DNA of 64,000 nucleotides, from contig CM036753.1 in assembly GCA_020796225.1 (NCBI GenBank), positions 77,360,941 through 77,424,940 on the forward strand. Direction: 5' to 3'. A program made the translations under genes and the position numbers. The DNA comes from Arion vulgaris (Eukaryota > Mollusca > Gastropoda > Stylommatophora > Arionidae). Shown piece by piece: positions 34,575 to 47,100 of the stretch (its first letter is position 1; each line of letters begins with the position of its first letter). Below the pieces are notes generated by a model. That model was given only the letters and a program-made list of their open reading frames with translations, was not told the origin of the DNA and searched no databases.

Positions 34575-34767
34575 CAGATCCAGAAGCACTTGAGCTTTGA
34601 GCTCTTCGATTCGGTGCCGTGGACATCGTAACCCTTCGGTTCGGTGCCACGAACCCCGAGAATCTGGTGAACCTGTGGCTTTTCTGCCAGCCCGCGGAAT
34701 TGAACCCGCCTACAGGAGCTTGTCACCCGTAGTCCAATGCGCTACGAACATGCTGGGCAGACAGGTG
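34575..34767 (-). mobile_element. tRNA-derived SINE remnant
   Basis: On the reverse strand a tRNA-like head (34687-34765) has an A-box-like GTAGCGCATTGG and a B box GGTTCAATTCC. Stems are imperfect, so it is not a working tRNA. A GC-rich tail follows with a partly repeated motif (TTCGGTGCCRYG twice, on the + strand at 34611 and 34641). No second copy was found in the window. Confidence 0.5.
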
Positions 34768-34869
34768 TTAGAACTATTACAGAAGGATGCTCCTTGAAAT
34801 TAAATTATTCTTGAAATCCTTTATTCCGAATTCTATGAATATCCTCTTTGTGCCCCATTTGACACACAA

Positions 34870-35330
34870 GGCTTCTTCAAAATATTGTCACTGTTGTTGT
34901 TCTGCCACATTTCTATGATCAGCTTCCCATGTCAGGTCACAGTCTTTCAACTCTTTCCACAATCTTTTCCATGTTTCCTTTGGACATCCAGACCTTCTCT
35001 TCCAATATTCTGTCCATCAGAGAGTTGGCGTCCTAGACAATGTCCCTACTGGCATATGACACACACAACCAATCCATCTCCATCTTTTAATTATGGTCTC
35101 CAGTGATGTGAGTCTCTTTGTTTTAAAATATCTTCATTTGCTATCATATTTATCCAGAAAATTTTCCAGATTCTTCTGAAACATTTATTTTGGAATGTCT
35201 CCAGCTTGTGTATGATGTTGTGGGTTATTCCTAATTATCGAGAAGGAAAACATTTGTTAACTAATCTGTTTTCTTCAATTTGTAATATGATAGTTTTCTT
35301 ACAAGGAAATCCTGTTCTGGTTATCAAGTT
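34870..35330 (-). mobile_element. LINE RT C-terminal fragment
   Basis: Reverse strand: LETIIKRWRWIGCVCHMPVG, then the KRRSGCPKETWKRLWKELKD stretch, as in other LINE RT tails. 5'-truncated. Confidence 0.78.
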
Positions 35331-35639
35331 GTCTGATCCTATCTTCCACGGTACTCCATGACAGATCCTTTTATTTCTGAACACTGTTGTCTCTGCATGC
35401 TTGTACAATAAAAGTTGTCCTCAGGCAATCCTTCCTAGTTTGTCCTTAAATTTGTCCTAAAAATGTTATGAGATTACTGGCTTGTGTTATGCTCAAGAGA
35501 TGACATACATTTCTTTTCTTCTCAGGAATTTCTGGTATCATTCTTATCAAAAGTTTATTCCAATTATCAACAAGACATTAAACAAACACATTTTCTTTAA
35601 AAATAAATGTGGGTGTCATCACACATCAATTTATACTAC

Positions 35640-35880
35640 ATGTACTTCATTACATGTACAGGAAGATATACATTTATTACATGTATAGAAGATATGCAAC
35701 ATTACAGACTGATAGAAGTTATATATCATTACATGTATAGATGATATATATCATTACACGCACATAAGATACCCATCAGTACACGCTAAACGCACAGAAG
35801 ATACCCATAATTACATGTACAGATGATACACATTTATTACATATACAGTAGATATACATCATTACATGTATCTAACAAAC
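35640..35880 (+). repeat. Imperfect tandem repeat (CATTACATGTATAGATGATATA-like)
   Basis: ATTACATGTA recurs with GATGATA/GAAGATA spacers, seven to eight irregular units. Confidence 0.75.
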
Positions 35881-35902
35881 AGTGGAATATTTAATAGTAA
35901 TA

Positions 35903-37293
35903 CGAGGGGAAGTCAATAAGTAAGCCCCAAATGGCTGTAGAAAAATAACTAAACATGATAACAACTTGAAACCAGTTTATTTTTATACATACATTGTTCC
36001 TTTATTTCTCAACATAATTTCCACCAACATTGATGCACTTATCCCATCGTTTTATCAATCCTCCCAAACCGGCTGCATAGAACTGCGGGCCCTGTTTTCT
36101 AAACCACGTTTTCACATTCAACTTCGCGTCATTCGCGAAATGTCTCCTGCCAAGGTGGATTTTCAGTGAACCAAAAAGGTGGAAATCGTTAGGGGCTAAG
36201 TCGGGACTGTAAGGTTGATGTTCCAGAACTTTCCACCGTAGTTGGTTAATTTTCTCCTGAGTTAATCGAGCGTATGTGGTCTGGCATTGTCATGAAGAAG
36301 CAACACTCAGCACATGGGCATTTTTTTATTGCATCATGAAGCATCGATAGAACTTCACAGTATGATTCAGAATTCACAATGTCACCTTTCTTCTTGAAAT
36401 TGGTTAAAAGCACTCCTTGACAATCCCAGAACACCATCAGCATGACTTTCCCTGCTGATGGCGTAACCTTGAATTTTTGACACAATTGAAGAAAGTGTGC
36501 TCAATGTGGGTACCCAGACAATTGAAGGAGGAACACAAAATGAACCGATTTGGCCTGTCCTTGCGTCATCTCTGTCGATACGAAGATGAAGGAGAAGACA
36601 TGCTGAACAGGATTGGTACTGAGGATGAATCATGGGTGCATCACTACCAGCCCGAATCAAAGCGTGCTTCAATACAGTGGAAACATCTTTCCTTCGCCTT
36701 GTGTCAAAAATTCAAGGTTACGCCATCAGCAGGGAAAGTCATGCTGACGGTGTTCTGGGATTGTCAAGGAGTGCTTTTAACCAATTTCAAGAAGAAAGGT
36801 GACAATGTGAATTCTGAATCATACTGTAAAGTTCTATCAATGCTTCATGATGCAATTAAAAAAATGCCCAGGACTGCTGACTAGGAGTGTTGCTTCTTCA
36901 TGACAATGCCAGACCACATACGGCTCGATTAACTCAGGAGAAAATTAACTAACTACGGTGGAAAGTTCTGGAACATCAACCTTACAGTCCCGACTTAGCC
37001 CCTAACGATTTCCACCTTTTGGTCCACTGAAAACCCTCCTTGGCGGGAGACATTTCGCGAATAACGCTGAAGTTGAATGTGAAGTGAAACGTGGTTTAGA
37101 AAACAGAGCCCGCAGTTCTATGCAGCCGGTTTGGGAGGATTTATAAAACGATGGGATAAGTGCATCAATGTTGGTGGAAATTATGTTGAGAAATAAAGGA
37201 ACAATGTATGTATAAAAATAAACTGGTTTCAAGTTGTTATCATGTTTAGTTATTTTTCTACAGCCATTTGTGGCTTACTTATTGACTTCCTCG
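35903..37293. mobile_element. Palindromic mariner (DD34D type) with inverted half-transposases
   Basis: TA duplications at 35901-35902 and 37294-37295; termini CGAGGGGAAGTCAATAAGTA and CGAGGAAGTCAATAAGTAAG. The two arms (about 35903-36480 and 36670-37293) are inverted copies of each other, each carrying the 3' part of a mariner transposase (KFKVTPSAGKVML, FWDCQGVLLTNF, YSPDLAPNDFHLF in the right arm). The centre has the catalytic DESWVHHYQPESKRASIQW on the + strand. It cannot encode an intact transposase. Confidence 0.87.
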
Positions 37294-37639
37294 TATATAC
37301 TTCAAATATTCTGATATGTGTAGTTAACATTTCTTAACTTTTTTTGGTGAGATTTGAATACTTGCTTTTACAAGCTATTTTAACAATATAAACATAACAA
37401 ATTTATCATAAATTGGTTATTATTTTGTTGCTGTTTCAAATATAAAAATAGCTAGGGGTATCTGGTTCTGTTTCTTTACAATGGTAATATGTGTGGCTCA
37501 CAAAATGTTTTGTAATGGGTGCAAAATTATTCTCAACCGCTTGAAGTAGAATTATACTCTATGGGTACAAGAACCATATGAAATGCCATACCATCTACCA
37601 AGAAAATCAATGTAATATATTGATAATATTATTGTCTTA

Positions 37640-38050
37640 TCATGTCCACATGTGACATGAATCATCATGAGTAATAGTAGTTTTCTATCTTGGGTCAGAT
37701 GTGCTACATCTGAACCTATTAGTTTCTGTTTTCATAGGATATTTGTGATGTTATCTATCTAGCAGGTTCTCGATCTTTGTCATGCTCTGAGAACATGTTG
37801 TTGATTATTATAGGTGCGTGATGGTTCCAGATCTGGTTTTATCCCCATCAGGTGAATAAATCCCTTTATATTGGGTCTTTCAATATGTTGCATGTAGGGT
37901 GTAACTCCAATAATGTTTCTAATGTTCTAATTTGTTACTATATTTCATCTTGTAACATTGATAGATTTTCTTAAACAGTTTGATTTCCTGTTGACAAGAT
38001 GGCGACTGTGTTTTGTGACAATAAGCTGTGAACTTCATGCAGTTTGTCTT
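37640..38050 (-). mobile_element. LINE family LA fragment
   Basis: Aligns in order with 42290-43250 minus the inserted LB element (GATAACATCACAAATATCC region, then TCTGGTTTTATYCYYATYA). No clear frame; decayed. Confidence 0.6.
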
Positions 38051-38060
38051 TTCCCATTAA

Positions 38061-38704
38061 GGGGGGATTCGGGTCTTGAAAATCAAGAATCTATTTTCGT
38101 TGTTTTCATATTAATATAAAATTTGAATAAGCATTTTGAAAGATTATGACTTAGAATAGTAGAAAAAAATTAGTAAAAAAAATGTCAAAGTGTTGCCATG
38201 GAAACAATACAAAATGGCTACCAAAAACAAAATTTCAAATCCCTAAGGCTCTGAATCTAATGAATGTAAATGAATTCTGTTTTCACTCTAGTGCAATTGT
38301 AATATCTAAAATATTACACATGATTTTAGGATATATTAAATATTTAATTTGTTATAAATTTTTGGGTAAAAATTTCCTCAAAATTTGGTCAAAAAAGCTG
38401 TTTTTGGAGGGTGTGTTTACACAAAATTCATAAAAATGAATATTTAATATATCCTAAAAGAATGTAATTTTGTAGATATTACAATTGCTCACCTTAGAGT
38501 GAAAACAGAATTCATTATATTCATTAACTTCAGAGCCTTAGGGATTTGAAATTTGTGCTTAGTGCCATTTTGTATTGTTTCATGGCAACGCTATGCCTTT
38601 ATATTTTTTCAATTTTTTTCTCTACTATTCTAAGTTCATAATCTTTCAAAGATTTTTAAAATTTACATGTTACAAAGCACTGAAAAAGTTAACCAGAGTC
38701 CCCA
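38061..38704. mobile_element. Hairpin MITE with TTAA target duplication (644 bp)
   Basis: TTAA at 38057-38060 and 38705-38708. The left arm and right arm are inverted copies over almost the whole length (TTTCAAATCCCTAAGGCTCT left, AGAGCCTTAGGGATTTGAAA right), so one strand can fold into a ~300-bp stem. No coding frame. A left-arm-only copy is at 10377-10667. The TTAA target suggests mobilisation by a piggyBac-like transposase (inference). Confidence 0.87.
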
Positions 38705-38949
38705 TTAATATGGACTGCCAATTTTTGCTGAGTTCAGCACCAAATATTATTCATTAGAGTAATGTATGTGTTTTGTGTTGCAGCCACAATGGAATTTGAT
38801 GAAGGGTGATATAAACCGCGAACAACAATGACACACCCTGTGTTTTGTTTTGAAAATAGGGGTCTGGGTTTTTTGCCAGTGTGAAAGAGCTTGCGCACCT
38901 ATAGTGGAGTCCTCCTTGAAAATCCAACCTGTTTTCAACAATGATATAA

Positions 38950-39800
38950 TTGAGGTTAAATACGAAATGAGGTTAAATACGAAAGGTAAACATGCTGGCA
39001 GCAGAAAATCCCTGCTCAAATTGGAGAGGAATGCAAGAAAAAAACAAAAGTATCATATACTGAAGCTGTGCCAGTGTAAAACAAAGACATCCTATCCTGG
39101 ACAAATTCATCTATAGTGCTCAAGTGGTGACACTGCAAGAGATGCTTCTACGCAACAACGTGCTGAAACTAACAGGCTCCCAAAGTTTCTACAATAGACA
39201 TCATTTAGGTCAAGCCATTCTCATCAGAGACAGTACCAAGACAAATACAGTTGACATGTCCAGCTGGAATAATGGCAAACTTGCAACTACAGACTATAAG
39301 GATATGTGGTACACAGACATTTCTGTTAATGAACGTATGTACCTGCAACACTAAAGTAGGGATGGCAAAGGCAATGTTTTCAAGAGAAAGTGCAAACAAA
39401 AAAATGTAATATTCTGTGGTAATTTCAATGTAAAAAACAAACAATGGGGCGGGGGAGGAGGGGAGAAACAAATTTACAAATAAACAAGGTGAAGAACTGA
39501 AAGATGCTTTGGTAAGCATGGACCTTGTTTGCATAAATGGTGGCCAATTACCAGAAAGGCTAGCCGACTAGAGGAGGAATAATGACATGGAGGAGGAAGA
39601 TTCATGGAATGATACAAAAAGGCATGGACTTTCCAATCTAACTCCTACATGAAATGCTATTGAGGGCCTTTCTGAACAGAGGATTGTCAGGGTATCCATT
39701 GCTCTAACCAGATTGAGAGAGATGAGTGTTGAACATTGGTACAGACCTAAAAGAAAACATACCAAATATGTGAAAAGATTAATTAATTAACAAATTAACA
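38950..39800 (+). mobile_element. LINE AP-endonuclease fragment
   Basis: Plus strand: LQEMLLRNNVLKLTGSQSFY, ILIRDSTKTNTVDMSSWNNG, then NVIFCGNFNVKNKQWG (family GDFN with D changed to N). This is the APE domain of a LINE, here with no RT. Frame-broken after 39360. Confidence 0.78.
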
Positions 39801-40615
39801 TCAAACTGCTTTGTTTAGCCTCTGGACAATGTTGGAATCGTTGAGGCAGCACCTATGAACATGTTCAAAGTGCTATGATGATAGTCTTCATATAACTGAT
39901 AACTGCTACATGAATCAAAACAGGACCTGAAAACCATGACAGTTACTTTCAAATAAGCTGCTCTAAAATTTAAACTCATGAAATAGGCTTCCAGTGAAAG
40001 TTAGCTGCAGGGTTCAATACTGACATTGTTTTCTTGCTTTGTCTACCAGAACTGGCACTCTGGATGAGCTATATGTGCCTAGTACATTTCAGCAGATGCT
40101 ACAATAAAAAAAACAAGAGATAGTTCCTGTACCTTGTTTTTAGTAACAGTATGTTCATTTTGTTTGTATAATGTACACTTAACATGTAAACTGCTTTCAC
40201 ACAAGTTACATTTAACAGTATATTTTATAACTCTCCCCTAAAATGTGTGTGAACAAGATAAAGGGAAGAATTGGACAAGAAATTTAAACACTAATATAGG
40301 TTTGTTGAAAACAAAAAGCCTAAAATACGCATGTACTTAGTAAACCGATCTCAATTGTGTTAATCAGACTACTACATTAGATACTAAAAGAAGTTCATAA
40401 AAATTGAGATGACACAAATCTCATCTCTAGCAACACAATTCAAGCAGCTATACTTCAAGATATAATTTTATGTCTGCTACATATAAGTTGAATACAACAA
40501 AAAGTGTACACATTGCAGAACTGGTTACTTGTCTCTATATACATGTAGTAGTGACTGGCTAAATTTATTAGTGAACTCTTTATTTAGTTGACAAATAAGT
40601 AATTTCAGTTTAACT
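39800..40615. other. Intergenic sequence, nothing recognised
   Basis: No coding frame or repeat partner seen. It lies 3' of RhoBTB. Confidence 0.4.
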
Positions 40616-40619
40616 GTTA

Positions 40620-40800
40620 TTCTTCTTCTTCTGTGAACGCTCCGTATCGACCACTTATTAAACCTCTCTTAGTGGTTTGTATGTAATCTGAGCCTAAGAG
40701 TGAGTGTGCATAGACGCATAGCCTATGGGTGCCTAGGCCAACACATTCGATTTCTTGCCACACTTTTTATTTACTAGGGTAGCTTTCCTTAGTTTATTAT
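40620..40800 (-). mobile_element. SINE-like family D copy
   Basis: The reverse complement matches 11265-11445, including CACTCTTAGGCTCAGATTAC and the GAAGAAGAAG tail. Confidence 0.65.
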
Positions 40801-40842
40801 AACAACTCTGTGTCTGAAATGAAATACTCTGCATAAGTAATG

Positions 40843-40848
40843 TTTATT
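40843..40848 (-). promoter_or_regulatory. Candidate poly(A) signal of RhoBTB
   Basis: AATAAA on the - strand about 270 bp after the stop codon. Position is plausible; the downstream element was not checked. Confidence 0.4.
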
Positions 40849-41114
40849 CAGATGTACATCAGCTATTTTAAGTTATGTGGTTTTTTTTTGGCCCTAATAA
40901 AAAATATCTGAATTAATTATTCTGCAAAACGAAAGTGCATTTGAGGGACACAAACATTTGTGATTTGTCTTGTTACATTTGTAAAAGACTGATTTATCTG
41001 TTAATATGTTGTACAACACTTTGATCAAACAATCTGAGGAGGAAAAAACATATCCAAAGAGTTGATTTATAATAATGGAAGCCCCATAGGAAATCTGAAG
41101 CAAATTCTTCCTAC

Positions 41115-44100
41115 TCAATGAGTGAAACATAGACAGCCACATCCTCTGTCATAGTCTTGAACAACAGATTGCTTTCCAAAATGGCTGGATGACTGTACGA
41201 AATGCTCATAGTGTTCAACTTCCTTCATATACCTGAAAGAGTAAGGTGAAGTATTAGACAAACAACTGTATATACATTTTTTTAAAATAATTAAAGTTAA
41301 AGGACACTGCTTCTGGACACTGCTTGTATATCTTAAGTTTTCTTTCTTTCTCTCTCTCTCTCTCTCTCTTGCGATCACCTAAAAGACCGATGTACCAGAT
41401 CTCTCCATAAATTCATTCATGTGGAAATCTGATCCATGCAGTCTTAGCATGGGTGGGTTTCGTCACATCTTCAGCGTCATTTGAGCTTGGGTGCTTATCC
41501 TTCAGCAATGTGTCCGGATTCAGCCAGCGTTTACTGGGTTCGCTCTCCGTTAGCCTTTGGCTTTCCCCAGCCGTCCTGCAAGGCAGCCGGTTGACTTCTA
41601 CACATTTAGGACATGTGCATCCGATTTAAGCCAAACCTACTAAGTCGCCTCTTACGACATGCGTGGCAGGTAACAGTGGTTCTATTCTTTACACCCCAAA
41701 TTTGGGCCCGTAACCACTCGAGTGAAGTTTTCTTTCAAAATTGTATCTTTTTCTCTGCCAGATTTTGTTAAGCATGGTGAAAGTTTGACTTGCTTTCTTT
41801 ATTTTTCATAAGACATCCTTTTTTGAATCACTGTCCTCGGATACCATACTTTTCAGGTATACAAAATCCATAACTTTTTCTACGAGGTTACTACCTTGTA
41901 GTGGTGGGCAGCTTGCACACCTTCATGATCCGGAAAGCTATACTGACAGGAGCTTTGTTCCTGGTAGGGAAACCTGTGTCAGACAGGTTGAAGAATAGAG
42001 GTCATAAAAAATGTGCTTCTCCAGTTGGGGGTTGGGCAAGGAACTGTGGACCTATTCATTCCTGTAAAAATATTGTATTATGGAAACAGAAGCAATAGAT
42101 ACTTTTGTTGCAAATGTGTGAAGGGAGTGAGGTTAATCAGACAACTGATTTCATGATGACGGGAGATCAAACCCGATGAGTAACATACCTACTGAAAAAT
42201 AGGTATTTATCTTGTGTTGTCCACATGTGCTGTGAAGCGCAGTGGGGAGTTTGTTTTCTATCCAAGCCAGGTGTGTTGCCTCTGTAGTTGTTAGTCTTTG
42301 ATTTCACAGGATATATGTGTTATTATCTATCCATAATATACATGTCCATAGTTCACCTATTTAGGTAGCAATTTTGATTGCACAGGAAATGTTAAAAAGA
42401 AATTATGATACGAATTGGCAAAGCAACATCAGCTTTTAAAAGTCTAAATAAAATATGGAACTGCAAGTTATATAGTATTAAAACTAAATAACGAATTTTC
42501 AATTCAAATGTTGTATCAATCCTAACATATGCTAGCGAGAGTTGGAAAATGACTAAAGATATAGAAAGCAAGTTGAATGCATTTGAAAATAGATGTCTGA
42601 AAAATAATGAATATAAAATGGAATGAATTCAGGAGAAGTGATGAAATCAGAGATATGTCTGGTCAACCACTAGTAACAACTGTTATAAGAAAGAGAAGAT
42701 GGAGATATGTTGGGCACACCTTGAGGAAAAATGATCAACGAATATCAAAGCAGGCATTGAAGTGGGATGCAAAGGGTTCAAGAAAGAGAGGTCGACCTAA
42801 GGAGACCCTGAAACGAACCTTGCTGAGAGAGGCAGGAAATATCGGTCTCAGTTCCATGGAGGAGATTGAGCGAGTTGCCCAGGATAGAGCGGTATGGAGA
42901 AATTACTTGCAGGCCCTATGTAACGTATAGCGTACGAGAGGAATTATTATTATTATTATCTATCCATAAGGTTCTTGGTCTTCCTTAGGCTTTGCATCCG
43001 GGTTGCCGATTGTTATGGGCGTGAGATGATAGTGGATCTGGTTTTATTCTTATTAAGTGACAGCACTATTTTATTTGTTGTCTTCTAATATGTTGGATGC
43101 ATGATGTGATTCTCACGACATTTCTAATGTTCTCATTTCTCAATCTATCTCGTCTTGTAACATTGACGGCTTTTTTTAAACAGTTCATTTCACATTTTGT
43201 GATCTTTCTTGGGATTTAGTTAGGGACTGTGTTTTACATTAATAACAGAGAGTTGATAGAAATATGCAATTTATTAGTTGCTTGGCTGCTGTGACTATGT
43301 TTGGGTGTTTGAGCAGTGGAGACAGTTGGTATGTCACTGCATTGACCTTTTGACATCTAGTCTTGATTTCTCTGTCTATTTTACCATTGTATAATGTAAC
43401 AAACCTGAATAAATTTGTATATAACTTAATATAACTGAATATATACACACATGAACCAGTTTAGATGAAAGAATATCACTCACCAAAGAGGAGGCCATCG
43501 TTTTTTCTCTATCAGATCCTGCTTTGCTTGAGTTAAAGCTCTAAATAGGCTTTGGTGTTTTTTTGCCACCTCATAATAGTTGATGCTTAATATGTACTCA
43601 CAGAATCTTGTCAAGTGTGTGGCATTATACAACTGTATCAGAAGAGAAGCCCAAATATTATCAACAAGGAGTTTAAAAGACAGAAAAATAAACAAGTGTG
43701 TGTACACTACAGAGAAGACGCTAAATATTGAGACAAAGCTATTTCCAAATCTGATGGGTTCTATGGGGGACATGAAGACAATTATAACATCATACGCCAG
43801 AGTGGTTACCGGGCCCAAATTTGGGGTGTAAAGAATAGAACCACTGTTACCTGCCATGCATGTCGAAGAGGCGACTAAGGAGGTTTGGCTGAAATCGGAT
43901 GCATGTGTCCTAAACGTGTAGAAGTCTATGCATTTAGGGGCCTACCAAACCAATGTGCAACGATACACGTTCTTGGCAAAGATCAAACATATCACAAAAA
44001 GTGATTAAAATTGGTAGTAAAGAACGAACGCAAAGAAGAAGAAGATAACATCATTAAAGTTACTGGAGCAGTGATAAGATGACTGATAGAAGAGTGAGAA

Positions 44101-47100
44101 CAAAAATAATTTTTCTCTAAGAATAAGAATTGGGGAAGTTATATTTTGATTGGGACTAAGTAATAAACTATCTAAGAACATATATATGCAATAGTTGAAG
44201 GTATTGTTAAGATTTTCACTGTGAATAAGTAATCTTGAGAGCCATGATAGTGTAGTGGTTAGTGCACTTTCTTAATAGACAAGTAGTCTCAGGATCAAAT
44301 TTCCCAGTTGGAGTGGCTCTCCAAATGACCCAGCCTCAATTCAGTAACAGAAAAGCACTAAAAAGCAAAGGCTGCCAGCGTAATATTGACCACATCACTC
44401 AAAGATAAATACAGCATAACACCCTATTCCCAAAATACCTCATGGTATGAAAACCAGTTATTTACTTATTCTACAATATGAAAGTAATGGAAAACAGCAT
44501 AGACAAATAAAGAATCCAGATTAACCAGCGGACTGCAGAGCCGATATATCGGTTCAGAGTAATGTTCATGATGTCGCAGAACCGATATATCGGCTTTGGA
44601 TGTCTGTTCACGGAAACGAATGTATCTTCAGAACCCATTTACTGAAGTTAAAAAATCTTCAAAAACGGAAAGTACATATATGTAGGTACATTATTATCTC
44701 CATTTAACAAAGATTTGAAAGAGGGAAAGCAGTGTATTATTGCATTCAAGTCGAGACTTTTTTTTAAACGTTAATGTTTCCGACGATGTTTACAGTGTAA
44801 TCTTGAGTACTGTTAGATCAAATTATAACTTGTGATAGTAATGAAGAATATTTAATTGGCGGTAATAATGACATTTGATTGTTTATGAAAAGCAGTATCG
44901 ATAGTTGTAAGTCTAATGTAATAATTGCATCTAAATAATGGGCGTTCCACATTCCATTTATTGACGTGTCCGCACTAAAAAGTGAATATTATAAAAACTA
45001 CTGCACCTAGTTAGATGAAACTTATAGAATATGTTCCCACGTGGTTTATCTTCATTTAAATACTACTTCTGGAAACATCTATAAATATTAAGATGTAATA
45101 CAAACCGGAGAGTAAAAATATTTTTAATGATTTTTGGTTTTTTCAAAATAGTCATGCTACAATAATCTAATTCTCTCAAACGTATATCACCTGATGTAAA
45201 ATATTATTATATTAATGTATTCCACATCCAATTAGCAACAATTTAATATATAATATGTCATACTTTAGAGAAACATTACAAGAGTTATAAAGGATTAAAC
45301 TAATTGACATTGAATGTTAAATTTGAATGGCAAAATAAATGCGTCCAGAGGTCAAAATAATACAGGGCGAAAGGGTTAAAGGTGTCTGACCACAGGGTAT
45401 CAAAAATATAATCTACAAGATCTGGGAATAAAAGATGAAACAAACTCTCAATAAATAACAACAACAGAAAAGCTGAATCCTCATCCTGCCTAAAGGACTA
45501 CAAGGCAGAGATGAAACTGCTATATCCAACACAGTTCGGGGCAAATTTCTCTAAATCATATTCTTCAAACAGGGAGTTATCAAAACTTCTTTTTTTCTGT
45601 GGGTTTCCCTTCTTTATCGTCAACTGTTTGTGATGATCCTCAAGGACATCTCAGGCTTCATGGTATGATTTTACATCTGAGTTTTTATCAAATTATGGTG
45701 TATAACCACCACATTATGTCCTTGTACTTGGTTACTTGATATAAGTTGCAATCTGTGCCTTTGCTGACTGGAATAACTAGGATAAAATACAAGAGAACAA
45801 ATGAAAGGGCTTGTGTACAAACCATAAGACTCGAAACACTGAAAATGAAAAAAATATATGACTTCAATCTTGCAAACATATTTGATATGATGAAACAAAT
45901 GATGTTTGCAGATCTACAAAAAATATATCCACAGAACCAAGTACACAAGGAAGAATGGACCAATGAAAGGTCCCTAGAGTAAAAGAACCAAACAAAATCT
46001 GTTGTTACCTCAGATGGTTCCAGCAAAAACAAAGCATCCTGTAACATCTCATCCTTGTTCTCATTGGCCTGCATTTCAGTGATCACTGATGCTTCTACCA
46101 TGTTCACTAGTCTAGGTAGACACAATCGATTGGCAACCTCAATAAGTATCAAACAGTCCACTCCAGACAAGCATGGAGATTCTCCAGTGTAGAGGTATTC
46201 TTGCAGGGCACAAAAGGTTTCTACTGTGATGCCAGGGAATGGGATCTAATAGTGCAATTTTACAAAACCAATTAAAAAAAGGATGCGGAATATTTAAAAA
46301 CATAAATTATAATAGCAATAATGATGGCAAATATGTGTGTGTGTATACATATATATTATATAAGTTCTATGAGGACTATCATCATAGTCCCCCCGGACAT
46401 GTCCATAGGTGCTCCGATCTCAGCCTCAACAAATCCAGTAGCGGCCCAACACGCCAGTTTGATGTTGACTAATCACTTTTTTTGCATATTTGGCACGTCG
46501 TTCTTTTTCGAGTTGTACCAATTATATATATAAATAACAGGATTAAAGAAAAATTCTTAAAACAACTAGGAAATTGATAGATAAAGACATCCTACAGGAT
46601 CTGAACATCAAGAAACATTGGCTAATAAATAATATGATTTCTCTGAAAAAGGAATATTTTGGCCACATTAAATATCAAGGTTTAGAGACTAGCAATTTTG
46701 GGCATGGTTTCTGAAAGTTAAGCATGGAACGATCAAGACAATGGTAGAAATGGTTAGATATTGAGAGTATTTGAGGAAAACTGTGTTGAGAGTGACGTTC
46801 TGCAAAGGGGAAAGCTACATGATTCTACTTGATAGTTGCCTAGTATTATTTCCCCTAATTACAAATGACATGCTGGTTTCATCATAATCATCAAGTAGCT
46901 TGTCCCTTCTGGAACTTGGCTGCCATGACAGCAGCCATCTCAACTCTCTATTCTGTGCAAGATGCCTGGCGTCAGCAGCAGTCATTCTCAGCTTGTCAAT
47001 GACATTCTACACCCATCATCATTTAGGTCTTCCTCTCACTCTTCTTTCAGGCACAGTTCCTTCTAGAATTATTTTCTTCAGGCACTCATGTCGTTTAATG

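Noticed and set aside
34687..34765. A working tRNA-Arg-like gene
   Set aside because: A and B boxes exist, but the acceptor and T stems do not pair properly; better read as a SINE head.
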